This document shows positions 1 to 7,611 of a stretch of 15,144 nucleotides of DNA, piece after piece. Source of the DNA: an uncultured Pseudomonadales bacterium. GTDB lineage: Bacteria > Pseudomonadota > Gammaproteobacteria > Pseudomonadales > Cellvibrionaceae. The notes beneath the pieces are model-generated. The model did no database searches. It was given only the letters and a program-made list of their open reading frames with translations, and was not told the DNA's origin. The DNA is taken from assembly GCA_938048505.1 (NCBI GenBank), contig CALIUX010000214.1, positions 1-15,144 on the forward strand. Reading direction: 5' to 3'. Position numbers and translations under genes: made by a program. The number at the start of each line of letters is the position of its first letter. Position 1 is the first letter of the stretch.

Positions 1-60
1 ACTTTGAGCTGCACTTACGAGTTGAATCCGCGAGCCATTAAAAAGTTTGCTATTTATTAA
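1..60 (+). other. Possible 3' end of an upstream gene
   Basis: Frame 1 is open from the window edge to a TAA at 58-60, and would give a 19-residue C-terminal tail ending in KKFAIY. A second frame is also open, to a TAA at 37-39, so the choice of frame is uncertain. Nothing in the tail is diagnostic of a family, and no terminator hairpin follows it before the next gene. Confidence 0.2.
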
Positions 61-80
61 TGGTGAGGCTGAAAACGAAG

Positions 81-86
81 AGGAGG
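81..86 (+). promoter_or_regulatory. Strong Shine-Dalgarno AGGAGG that sets a TTG start
   Basis: The perfect AGGAGG lies 6 bases before a TTG at 93-95 and 18 bases before the first in-frame ATG at 105-107. The spacing therefore favours the TTG as the start of the HAD gene. The product would begin MHHVMFDVDG rather than MFDVDG. Confidence 0.6.
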
Positions 87-92
87 TCCAAT

Positions 93-728
93 TTGCACCA
101 TGTTATGTTTGATGTTGATGGTACATTAATTGAATCGTATGATTTGGATTCAGACCTTTTTTGTAAGGCAGTTTAAGATGTTACAGGGATTGCTCTAAAT
201 GCAGATTGGGGGCGCTATCATCATGTTACAGACTCTGGAATTCTCTTAGAGGTCTTTGAGGAGTATGGGGTCTTTGATAAAAAAGATGCTGAGGAAAAAG
301 TAAAGCAAGTTTTTATCGAAAGGTTAACGCAGGCCATATCAGCTCAGCCTATTCAAGAGGTTCTTGGCGCTAAAGCATTTTTATTGCACCTACAGTCAAT
401 GAGTAATGTCATTGTTTCTATTGCAACTGGAGGATGGTACGAAAGCGCTGCATTAAAGTTAAGGTCAGCTGGAATAGAGATTAATTCAATCCCAATTGCT
501 TCATCAAATGACCATATTTCAAGAGTCGAAATAATGAAATGCGCAGCATCTAAAGCGATAGGTCAAAATGTTTATCCGTGCACCTATTTTGGTGATGGCA
601 GTTGGGATAAAAAAGCATGTGCGCAACTAGGTTTTAATTTTGTCTTGGTGGGAAATAAAATTAAACATCATCAACATATTGCATCTTTTCAACCCTTTGA
701 TCAGGCTCTTGCTTGGATATATCGTTAA
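93..728 (+). pseudogene. HAD-superfamily hydrolase with one in-frame stop
   Basis: The reading frame gives all four HAD signatures: motif I FDVDGTL just after the start (nucleophile Asp in DxDGT), motif II Thr in SIATGG, a Lys-containing stretch (IMKCAASKA) for motif III, and the acidic motif IV GDGSWD. The full length would be about 211 residues, normal for a small cap-type HAD phosphatase acting on a phosphorylated metabolite in the cytoplasm. The substrate cannot be read from the sequence. A TAA at 174-176 interrupts the frame after residue 27, but everything else is open to the TAA at 726-728, so the lesion looks like one recent base change (for example from AAA, CAA or GAA). Translation could restart only downstream, for instance at the ATG at 399, which would lose motif I, so the product should be inactive. 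A decayed partial copy lies at 7284-7443. Confidence 0.8.
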
Positions 729-782
729 CCTGTATTGATGTGTATTTGATAAGGCATTCGAACAAGAAAATAGGGGTTAACT

Positions 783-982
783 ATGAAGAGATTTACATTT
801 ATAGTATTTCTTCTTTGTACTCCTTTATCCGAAGTAGCTAGGTTTAAAAATGATAGGCAAGCTAGAGGGCTTGCAAACTCTTTGTGAGTAAAAAAATTGA
901 TGAGAGGCTAAGCTATATTCGCCAGCCACCAAAAGTGAAAAGCAAACATCGAGGAGAGTGTGCTACTACAAGGTCGATATGA
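783..982 (+). pseudogene. Short exported-protein remnant, frameshifted
   Basis: An ATG at 783 follows a good SD (AGGGG, 772-776, 6-base spacing). It opens a 34-codon frame ending at TGA 885-887. The first 19 residues (MKRFTFIVFLLCTPLSEVA) look like a signal peptide. A second open frame overlaps the stop at 884 and continues to TGA 980-982. It encodes a basic stretch (KKIDERLSYIRQPPKVKSKH) that could be the rest of the same protein after a one-base slip. The family is not recognised. It could instead be a genuine 34-residue peptide with chance coding downstream. Confidence 0.35.
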
Positions 983-1065
983 TAGCTAATGGACTTTTAC
1001 CGGTAATTATTCAGAATAAAAATATTTTTTCTGTTCTAGGTAGAGTGAGAGGTTGCTGTTTGGTG

Positions 1066-1094
1066 CTTGATCGACTCTTATAGTGTCGATCAAG
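1066..1094. repeat. Perfect 10-bp inverted repeat (hairpin)
   Basis: CTTGATCGAC at 1066-1075 is matched exactly by GTCGATCAAG at 1085-1094 across a 9-base spacer. No T-tract follows, so it is not a textbook intrinsic terminator. It sits about 100 bases before the lipoprotein start and could be an operator, an mRNA leader hairpin, or the weak end of the preceding transcript. Confidence 0.55.
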
Positions 1095-1197
1095 TCAAAG
1101 AAAAGGCTTTTGGTATAAAAACAACCACGAGTAGAACTATTAATCCGCTTCGCTTATCCGCTAAACTGCTTTGCAATATAGCGTTATTGGAGGCCTT

Positions 1198-4100
1198 ATG
1201 CTCTTTTCACCCCTAAAAATAAAACATCTAATCGCCAAAGGTAGTAGTAAGGCCTTAATTACATTGGGGCTAGGTGCGTTACTCTCTGCTTGTGGTGGTG
1301 CGGTTGATACTACCTCATCGAACTCTGTCAGCAGTAATAGTCCCGATCCAAGCAGCTCCAGCATACCGGCAAGCTCAGCCCCTATCTCTTCCAGCTTGGC
1401 CCCTGTATCTTCTACACCGCTCTCTTCTATACCTGCCTCATCTACACCGGCTTCCTCTATACCAGTTTCATCATCAGTCTCTTCAAGCGCCGTTTCTACC
1501 AATAGCGCCGAGAGCTCGAGTAGCGCCAGTAGTTCAAACCCACCACAGACTAACTTAGCCCTTGGTAAAGTTGCGACGCAGGTGAGTGATTTTAATGGTG
1601 ATTTTACTGCCGACAAAGCAGTCAATGGTTCACTTAATGACTTCAGCACTACGTTACGAGACACCAGCCCTTGGTGGGAAGTTGATTTAGAGGGCCTCTA
1701 TCAGATTAATACGATTGACCTCCATAACCGTGCGAGTTGCTGTAAAGATCGATTAAGTGACTTTTATGTGTTTGTTTCTGCAGACCCCTTTGTTTCAAAA
1801 GACCTCCAGGAAACACTTGATCAGCCTGGTGTGGTTGCTTTGCGTATGCCAGGCCAAGCGGCACAGCCGACAGAGCTTCAAGTGAATACAGCGGGGCGTT
1901 ATGTGCGAGTCCAGTTAGTTGGGCAGAATTTTTTACACATTGCTGAGGTCGTGGTTCATGGTAGCCCAATACCTAGCGAGGTGGTCTATGCCATTAATGT
2001 TGGTGGTGATGCCTATGTCGCTAGCGATAATACCGCTTTTAGCGCAGATGCTTTTTTTAGCGAAAGCGAGTTTCTCGATAGGGACTTTGCCGTTGAAGGT
2101 ACAACGGATGATGTGATTTATCAAAGTGAGCGCTATGGCGATTTTGAATACAATCTGCCCGTAACAACGGGTTCTTATACGGTAGAGTTATTATTCACGG
2201 AAGCCAAACACCAAGCAGCTGGTTTGCGCACATTTGATATTTGGATTGAAGACAAATTTGTTGTTGACGACTTCGATATTTTTGCTGCAGCTTCTAACCA
2301 ACGACGCAGACCTGCAAGGTTGATTTACGGTGATATCGAAGTTGACGATGGCCTACTGACAATAGCCTTTGAAAGCAATGTTGACAACGCTAAGCTTTCT
2401 GGGATTAAAGTAACGAGCAATGATGGTGCTGCCATTTCAAATAATAACGGTGGCGGTGATAATGATAGTGATAATGACGGCATTCCCGATGCTGCCGACC
2501 AATGTCCTAACAAAGCAGGGGCTAATACCAGTGATGGCTGCCCTGAAGCCGATGCTGAAGTTGTCGACTTGTACAGTGCTCAGTGCTTGGGTTGTCACGG
2601 TGATGAGAATGGTAATGGCATTGGCGTTGTTGAAGCAGGCGCCTTGACCGCTTTGGAATGTGATGAATGTACAACGGTTGATGAATTGGCGAGCTACATT
2701 GAAGCAGAAATGCCACCTAACAATAAGGTCGCTTGTGATCTGGATTGTGGCATTCGGCTAGCGAATTATATCTTTGACTTCTTTGAAGGTTATGAAGGCA
2801 ATTTATCGGGTGAGCAGTTATACGATAACCTTTGTGCAGACTGTCACGGTGATGGCGAACAAACAACCGATTTACTCGGTGCCCGATTAGTGCCGGCCAG
2901 CTGTAAAAGCTGCGCCAATCAGGAAGCGTTGATTTCGCGTATTGAAAGTAGTATGCCAACAAACTCGCCTGAGAAGTGCGGTTTAGAGTGTTCCACCAAG
3001 ATCACCGATTATATCGTGAATAACTTCGAAGGTTATGAGGGTATTGCTTCTTCAACTACCACAGCTAACCTAGCAGCGCCATCAGGCTCCATCGCGTTTG
3101 AGAATGGCACAGCAAACCTTAGCTGGATTCTGCCCGAAGAAAAGCCCGATTCTTGGGCCCTTGAGCGCTGGAATAAACAGGCCGCGTCTTGGGAGTCTAT
3201 TGCGCTATTACCAGGCCAGTCAAACAGCTACCAGCATGCCGATAACGATCGAGGCCATTACCGCCTTTACTCAATTACCAATAAAACAGCGTCTTTTCCT
3301 GCCCACTTCCGCTCGCCTAGCTATGTGCTTTACGCAAAAGGTATTGATACTTGGGGAACCGCTGATGAATTTCATTTTGCCCAGGTAGAACATAGTGGCG
3401 ACTTTGTTGCTGAAGTCACACTTGACTCCGTTGAGCGCACACATCGATGGACCAAAGCTGGGCTGATGATCCGTACGTCATTGGATGCTAACTCTAGAAA
3501 TGTATTTGCATTGTTTGGTGTGGATATGGGCGCACTTTACACAATGCGCTTAGAGGATGGTGGCAGGACTGCGAGGGTAACTGAAGGCGATAATGCTGGC
3601 ATCAAACCCGAAATTAAAGCGCCTGGTATGATCCGGTTAACCCGCACGGGTAATGTAATTAAAGCAGAAGCTCGAACGAAAGACGGGTCTTGGACTGATT
3701 TAGGCGAGCAAACACTTGATTTGCCTGAAACTGTTCATGTAGGCCTTGCCTTAACATCAAATACCCGCAGCCGCACCGCACGTGCTGTATTCAGTGATTT
3801 TCGTATTGATGGGAAAGCAGTCGATGATGCCCAAGGTGTTTCAATTGGTGCAGAATCTCGTTCGGTCTTCTACCCTTCACCAAACAATAACTCCGGGCAA
3901 ATCGATATTTCTCCGAGTGTCGTTTCACAGAGTCTCACCCATATATCGCGGTTTGAGTATGCTAACCAGATTGCTGATTTGTTTCCTGGCAATATCTTTG
4001 ATTTAACCTTGCCAGGCGGTGATCCTACTTCTGGTTATGAGGTAGGCATTAACACCACCACACTGGGAGTTGAACGCTATAACAATGCGGCTCAAAGCAT

Positions 4101-5433
4101 TGGGGCGGCGGTTGCAGCTGCAGAAAGAGATGAATTGGTTGACAATCTCGACTGTGATCCGAGCTCAAACGATATTTGCCTTTCTAGTTATATTAGCGAA
4201 ATAGGCCAGCGCTACACTAGGCGACCAGTGTCCGATGAGCTGAAAAATATTTTGAAAGACGTTTACCAAGAGGTTTCGGCGAACCTTTCAGATGAAATCG
4301 CAATACAAGCCATTCACGAAATGCTTGCGCAGTCTTCTAGTTTTCTCTACCGCTTTGACTCGGTGGGTTCTGGTATGCGTCCAGGTGTGACCGTACCGGT
4401 TACGGGCTATGAAATGGCTACTCGTTTGGCGTCAGCCATCTGGGCGGGTGCGCCAGATGCTCAATTACTTGAACTTGCGGAATTTGGTCTATTGTCTACA
4501 CCGGCCCAGATCAAGGCGCAGGCTCAACGCATGGTGAACGATGCAAAAGCCAGACGAGGGTTTAGAAACTTTTATCGTCAATGGTTGCACCTTGAACGGC
4601 TGGCAGAAGCAGAGAAGAATATTGACGGCGTCAATTTCGATGAGACCGTTGCAGAAGAAATGTTAAAAGGCTTTGATGCTTTTGTTGAGGAGGTTGTTTT
4701 TGGTTCGGGTGGCGGAACACTCAACGATCTACTAACAGCCCCATTGGTTGGTAACAGTAATACCTTAGCATCGTTTACAGGCATTCCATCTAATTCGAAC
4801 GATATCGTTGTGCAATCCACTAGTGGTTCTGCTGGTAATCAACGGACTGGTATTATGGGTCAGCCAGCCATGTTAACTAACTTAGCGCACCCAATCGAAA
4901 CATCAATCGTTGAGCGTGGAGTATTTGTTAATAGGCAATTGTTGTGTGCAGGTTTTCAGCCACCGCCTGAAGAAGTTCCTGATCTGCAGAGTATTGACCC
5001 CGATGGAAAACGAGCGCGTGAAGTACTCGATAGCATAACGTCTGACCCCACGCAGTGTGCTTTCTGTCATAAATTGATTAATGATCTTGGCGCAACAATG
5101 GAACATTTTGACGCGCTAGGTCGCTATCGAACAGAACACTTTGGCTTATCGATCGATGCATTTGGGACGGTTTTCGCTCGTGATGCGGAGAATAGCTCTG
5201 CTCAGGTTGACGGTTTGGCCGAGCTCAATGAATACCTGGCTTCTTTAGACAATGTTAAAGCCTGTATAGCTAAGCAATTTTTAGGCTATGCCACGCAACG
5301 TATACCCAGTGCGGCTGAGCAACCTTCTATCGATTGGTTGGTTAAGACTCTTGAAAGCAAAGATTGGAACTTGAAAGAAATGCTCGTTGAAGCAACTCAA
5401 ACGCCAATGTTCCTTTACAAAAAATTACCGTAG
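1198..5433 (+). CDS. Multidomain cytochrome-containing PSD/DUF1592 surface lipoprotein
   Basis: The ATG at 1198 is chosen over an in-frame TTG at 1171 because GGAGG at 1189-1193 precedes it and the protein then begins with a lipoprotein signal ending LLSAC (Cys32). G-G after the Cys suits outer-membrane sorting. Modules in order: Ser/Pro linker (about 33-115), discoidin/F5-8C-like (119-260), malectin-like (262-412), Asp-rich thrombospondin-3-like calcium repeats (418-450), tandem cytochrome c domains with CLGCH (463-467) and CADCH (546-550) and probable Met ligands in EMPP and SMPT, an FN3-like segment (about 622-705), a jelly-roll-like domain (about 708-885), then DUF1587, 1595, 1592, 1588 with a third haem motif CAFCH (1287-1291), and DUF1585. 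The total is 1411 residues. These PSD/PSCyt domains are known from planctomycetes and marine proteobacteria, and their reaction is unknown. A surface redox role tied to polysaccharide binding is inference. It is followed 20 bases later by its DUF1552 partner. Confidence 0.92.
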   Translation: MLFSPLKIKHLIAKGSSKALITLGLGALLSACGGAVDTTSSNSVSSNSPDPSSSSIPASSAPISSSLAPVSSTPLSSIPASSTPASSIPVSSSVSSSAVSTNSAESSSSASSSNPPQTNLALGKVATQVSDFNGDFTADKAVNGSLNDFSTTLRDTSPWWEVDLEGLYQINTIDLHNRASCCKDRLSDFYVFVSADPFVSKDLQETLDQPGVVALRMPGQAAQPTELQVNTAGRYVRVQLVGQNFLHIAEVVVHGSPIPSEVVYAINVGGDAYVASDNTAFSADAFFSESEFLDRDFAVEGTTDDVIYQSERYGDFEYNLPVTTGSYTVELLFTEAKHQAAGLRTFDIWIEDKFVVDDFDIFAAASNQRRRPARLIYGDIEVDDGLLTIAFESNVDNAKLSGIKVTSNDGAAISNNNGGGDNDSDNDGIPDAADQCPNKAGANTSDGCPEADAEVVDLYSAQCLGCHGDENGNGIGVVEAGALTALECDECTTVDELASYIEAEMPPNNKVACDLDCGIRLANYIFDFFEGYEGNLSGEQLYDNLCADCHGDGEQTTDLLGARLVPASCKSCANQEALISRIESSMPTNSPEKCGLECSTKITDYIVNNFEGYEGIASSTTTANLAAPSGSIAFENGTANLSWILPEEKPDSWALERWNKQAASWESIALLPGQSNSYQHADNDRGHYRLYSITNKTASFPAHFRSPSYVLYAKGIDTWGTADEFHFAQVEHSGDFVAEVTLDSVERTHRWTKAGLMIRTSLDANSRNVFALFGVDMGALYTMRLEDGGRTARVTEGDNAGIKPEIKAPGMIRLTRTGNVIKAEARTKDGSWTDLGEQTLDLPETVHVGLALTSNTRSRTARAVFSDFRIDGKAVDDAQGVSIGAESRSVFYPSPNNNSGQIDISPSVVSQSLTHISRFEYANQIADLFPGNIFDLTLPGGDPTSGYEVGINTTTLGVERYNNAAQSIGAAVAAAERDELVDNLDCDPSSNDICLSSYISEIGQRYTRRPVSDELKNILKDVYQEVSANLSDEIAIQAIHEMLAQSSSFLYRFDSVGSGMRPGVTVPVTGYEMATRLASAIWAGAPDAQLLELAEFGLLSTPAQIKAQAQRMVNDAKARRGFRNFYRQWLHLERLAEAEKNIDGVNFDETVAEEMLKGFDAFVEEVVFGSGGGTLNDLLTAPLVGNSNTLASFTGIPSNSNDIVVQSTSGSAGNQRTGIMGQPAMLTNLAHPIETSIVERGVFVNRQLLCAGFQPPPEEVPDLQSIDPDGKRAREVLDSITSDPTQCAFCHKLINDLGATMEHFDALGRYRTEHFGLSIDAFGTVFARDAENSSAQVDGLAELNEYLASLDNVKACIAKQFLGYATQRIPSAAEQPSIDWLVKTLESKDWNLKEMLVEATQTPMFLYKKLP

Positions 5434-5453
5434 TTAGGCTTGAGGTTGATACT

Positions 5454-6806
5454 ATGATCGTTTTAAAAACAAACCGACGCCGCCTTCTTCAGAAAATGGT
5501 GGCGAGCAGTGCGAGTCTGCCTTTTTTAAGTTACATGCCGAGTCTTGGTGCACAAGAGAGCGCCAGGAAACGCCTTCTCTTAATGTTTTCACCGAATGGG
5601 ACAATTGGTTCTGAGTTTTTCCCTTCTGGCAATGGCAATAACTTTCAGCTGAAACGCATCCTGCAGCCTTTAGAGAGCCTAAAAAGTGAGCTCTTGATAC
5701 TCAAAGGCATGCAAAATCGAATAAGTGGCGTCGGCGATGCCCATGCACGTGGCATTGTTGGTTTATGGACGGGTGCTGAACTTTTAGCTGCCAATACTTT
5801 ACCGGGCCAGGAGGATGCAGAAGAGGGCCTCGCATTTGCTGCTGGCCCATCGGTTGATCAAGTGATTGCGCCAACAGCCAGTCAAGGTCTGCGTTTTCGC
5901 TCTCTCGAATATGGAGTGAAAGTCGTCAGGAATGATGCTACAGCGAGAATGATTTATGCTGGCCGTAATCGGCCGATAGAGCCTGAGCGAAATCCCTATG
6001 ATGCGTTTGATCGTCTCTATGGGGACTTTAACGCGGGTAGTGCTGAGCAGGCTGCTTTGCGTGATAAAAATCTGCGTTTAAAGAGTGTACTCGATGCCGT
6101 TACTCGAGATATGACACGCGTCCGGCCCTTTTTGTCGGCCGAAGATAAGGTTAAGCTAGAGCGCCACACTGATTCGGTGAGGGATATCGAGCGCGCACTG
6201 CAAGCACCCGATGACTCCGACTTAGTTTGCCAAGTCCCTAACCGCGATACTCGTAATATTACTCGCTTTAATGATAATCGCCATGTCGAAAAATTAGGGC
6301 GGCTATTTATCGATATGATGGTTTCATCCTTTGCGTGTAATCGAACAGCCGTCGCGTCACTGCAATATAGCCAAGCCTTTGGCAATATTGGTTACCCTCA
6401 TATCGATGAGGACGGTAATCACCATGCTCGTTCTCATGCTCCAGATTCTGATGCCGGCATTAAAGAGAGACTGATCAAGACAAATGCATGGTATGCCGGT
6501 GAGTTCGCGTACTTAGTACAGTCACTCAAAGATACGCCAGACCCTTCAGGTAACGGCAGCCTTTTAGATAACAGCTTCGCAATATGGGGTAATGAATTAG
6601 GCAAGGGCAACAGCCATTCACGTAGTGATATTCCCTTTGTTTCAGCCGGTAGTTGTCAAGGCTACTTCAGAACAGGGCGCTATATTCAGCAAAGCTCACA
6701 AACAAACCATGCTCAGTTACTTGTTTCTATGTTGAATGCTTTTGGTTTACAGCAGAACGGTATCGGTGAGTTCAATAACGTAGGGCCGCTGGCTGATCTA
6801 ACTTAA
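5454..6806 (+). CDS. DUF1552 family protein, Tat-exported
   Basis: The 450-residue product matches the DUF1552 family in length and layout and in its usual pairing with a DUF1592/DUF1588 gene. The start ATG has GAGG at 5442-5445 with 8-base spacing and lies 20 bases after the lipoprotein stop, so the two are co-transcribed. The N-terminus has a twin-arginine motif (NRRRLLQ, residues 7-13), a hydrophobic stretch and a likely cleavage site near LGA-Q (33/34), which suggests folded export and perhaps a cofactor. The family is named for a HxxSHH motif. Here the corresponding stretch is H324-A-R-S-H328-A329 preceded by H323, so the last His is absent. A recognisable core follows: FAIWGNELGKGNSHSRSDIP (about 379-398). 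Function is unknown, and a joint role with the lipoprotein is inferred from conserved neighbourhood. No clear terminator follows it. Confidence 0.9.
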   Translation: MIVLKTNRRRLLQKMVASSASLPFLSYMPSLGAQESARKRLLLMFSPNGTIGSEFFPSGNGNNFQLKRILQPLESLKSELLILKGMQNRISGVGDAHARGIVGLWTGAELLAANTLPGQEDAEEGLAFAAGPSVDQVIAPTASQGLRFRSLEYGVKVVRNDATARMIYAGRNRPIEPERNPYDAFDRLYGDFNAGSAEQAALRDKNLRLKSVLDAVTRDMTRVRPFLSAEDKVKLERHTDSVRDIERALQAPDDSDLVCQVPNRDTRNITRFNDNRHVEKLGRLFIDMMVSSFACNRTAVASLQYSQAFGNIGYPHIDEDGNHHARSHAPDSDAGIKERLIKTNAWYAGEFAYLVQSLKDTPDPSGNGSLLDNSFAIWGNELGKGNSHSRSDIPFVSAGSCQGYFRTGRYIQQSSQTNHAQLLVSMLNAFGLQQNGIGEFNNVGPLADLT

Positions 6807-6963
6807 CTTAATATGCTCAAGTCATCCAAAGTTGACGTGACGTTATTGGCTGATTAATGGTTTTTTATAGCTTCTATAGCTAGTTAACTGACCTTCGGCA
6901 GAGCAGGTTGCTTATTAAGTGACTCCCTAGATTCTAGAAAGGCCTAATTTTGCCTCCAAGGTG

Positions 6964-7283
6964 CTACACCTCAAGATTCAATTGATCACGATGAGTATCA
7001 GTTGAATCTTGATTTCAAGTACATTCCCGAGCAACCTCCTTATTAAGATTGACCATCGATATATATAGCTTCTAGCCCAAAAAGCCTTTCCAATAAACTT
7101 ACGCTGACGACCTTTATAAGTGACGCACTATCGAAATCGTACTTTTACGTTTCAAAAAACCTACTGCACTTGGTGCTGATATTTCCGGTGGAATGCTCAA
7201 ATATATGAACATGCCCCATCATTAAATACCCTTCTTCTATAACTACACCTTTTAAACCTGCCAACGCATGAAAAATCCCTAGA
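6964..7283 (-). pseudogene. Decayed IS200/IS605-family Y1 transposase (tnpA)
   Basis: The minus strand read in several frames gives family motifs in the right order: GLKGVVIEEGYLMMGHVH (the HUH-type HxH motif), SIPPEISAPSAVGFLKRK, ISIVRH, YKGRQRKFIGKAFWARSY, then VNLNKEVAREC followed by a stop and THRDQLNLEV. These correspond to the well-conserved IS200-type TnpA from its middle to its C-terminus. There are at least three frameshifts and a stop codon. The Tyr expected in the REY(I) stretch, the probable nucleophile of this family, is read as Cys (TGT). The N-terminal third is absent: the remnant ends at about 7283, exactly where a fragment of the HAD gene begins on the other strand. No functional ends were identified. 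Confidence 0.75.
6971..7012. repeat. 16-bp inverted repeat inside the IS200 remnant
   Basis: TCAAGATTCAATTGAT at 6971-6986 pairs with ATCAGTTGAATCTTGA at 6997-7012 across a 10-base loop, with a single mismatch (T opposite G). It overlaps the part of the remnant encoding the C-terminus of TnpA. It could have arisen after decay or be a subterminal hairpin of the element. There is no T-run beside it to suggest an intrinsic terminator. Confidence 0.6.
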
Positions 7284-7443
7284 GCTAAAGCATTTTGATT
7301 GCGTCTTTAGTCAATGAGTCATGCCCTTGCTTCTATTATTGCTGGAAGTTAGTATAAAACTTCTGCTAAAGCTAAGGTCAGCTGTGAGAAAAAGTATGTA
7401 AGCAACTAGGCTTTAACTTTATCTTGGTGGGAAATAAAATTAT
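7284..7443 (+). pseudogene. Decayed partial copy of the HAD hydrolase gene
   Basis: This stretch aligns with the HAD gene upstream. GCTAAAGCATTTT, GTCAATGAGT, TTCTATT, CTAAGGTCAGCTG and the closing GGGAAATAAAATTA are shared, covering roughly 369-475 and 600-665 of the first copy. About 130 bases between these blocks, which encode the segment before motif IV, are missing. In-frame stops and many substitutions rule out a product. The similarity ends at about 7443. It lies in the same orientation as the first copy, about 6.9 kb away, and abuts the IS200 remnant. Confidence 0.8.
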
Positions 7444-7461
7444 TGTTAGGTTTTATTGAAA

Positions 7462-7611
7462 ATGGATTTTTATATGGAGAAAGTCATATTAATTACTGTG
7501 CTCATAGGGTTGATCGTTAATTTCTATGTCAAACTAATTGATCAAGGTCGAGATGGCTTACTAGGGCGTGTTGATCTTTTCAGTATAAAAAATGAGCGGC
7601 ATTTGGTTTGA
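7462..7611 (+). CDS. Small hydrophobic ORF, interrupted by IS copy 1
   Basis: An ATG at 7462 opens a 49-codon frame whose residues 8-21 form a strongly hydrophobic segment (VILITVLIGLIVNF). From codon 35 on, the frame runs into the left end of the IS. If the IS and one CTAG are removed, the frame instead continues from 8446 for 11 more codons to a TGA, giving a 45-residue peptide. The SD is weak (TTAGG, 11-base spacing). An alternative reading of the same DNA on the minus strand resembles a transposase N-terminus, and the two readings cannot both be ancestral coding. Confidence 0.25.
   Translation: MDFYMEKVILITVLIGLIVNFYVKLIDQGRDGLLGRVDLFSIKNERHLV

Noticed and set aside
174..176. Programmed readthrough or recoding of the TAA in the HAD gene
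   Set aside because: TAA is not used for selenocysteine or pyrrolysine, and there is no structure or slippery sequence around it. A nonsense mutation is simpler.
1171..1197. TTG at 1171 as start of the lipoprotein
   Set aside because: It has no SD, and it would lengthen the region ahead of the lipoprotein signal. The ATG at 1198 has GGAGG in place.
1161..1664. Long minus-strand ORF rich in Leu and Glu opposite the lipoprotein start
   Set aside because: It is the antisense of the Ser/Pro-rich linker. Its composition comes from TCT/AGC/CCX codons on the other strand, and it has no signature of a real protein.
6807..6970. Intrinsic terminator directly after the DUF1552 gene
   Set aside because: Only 4-5 bp stems (for example TAGCT/AGCTA) are present and the T-run near 6860 has no stable stem before it.
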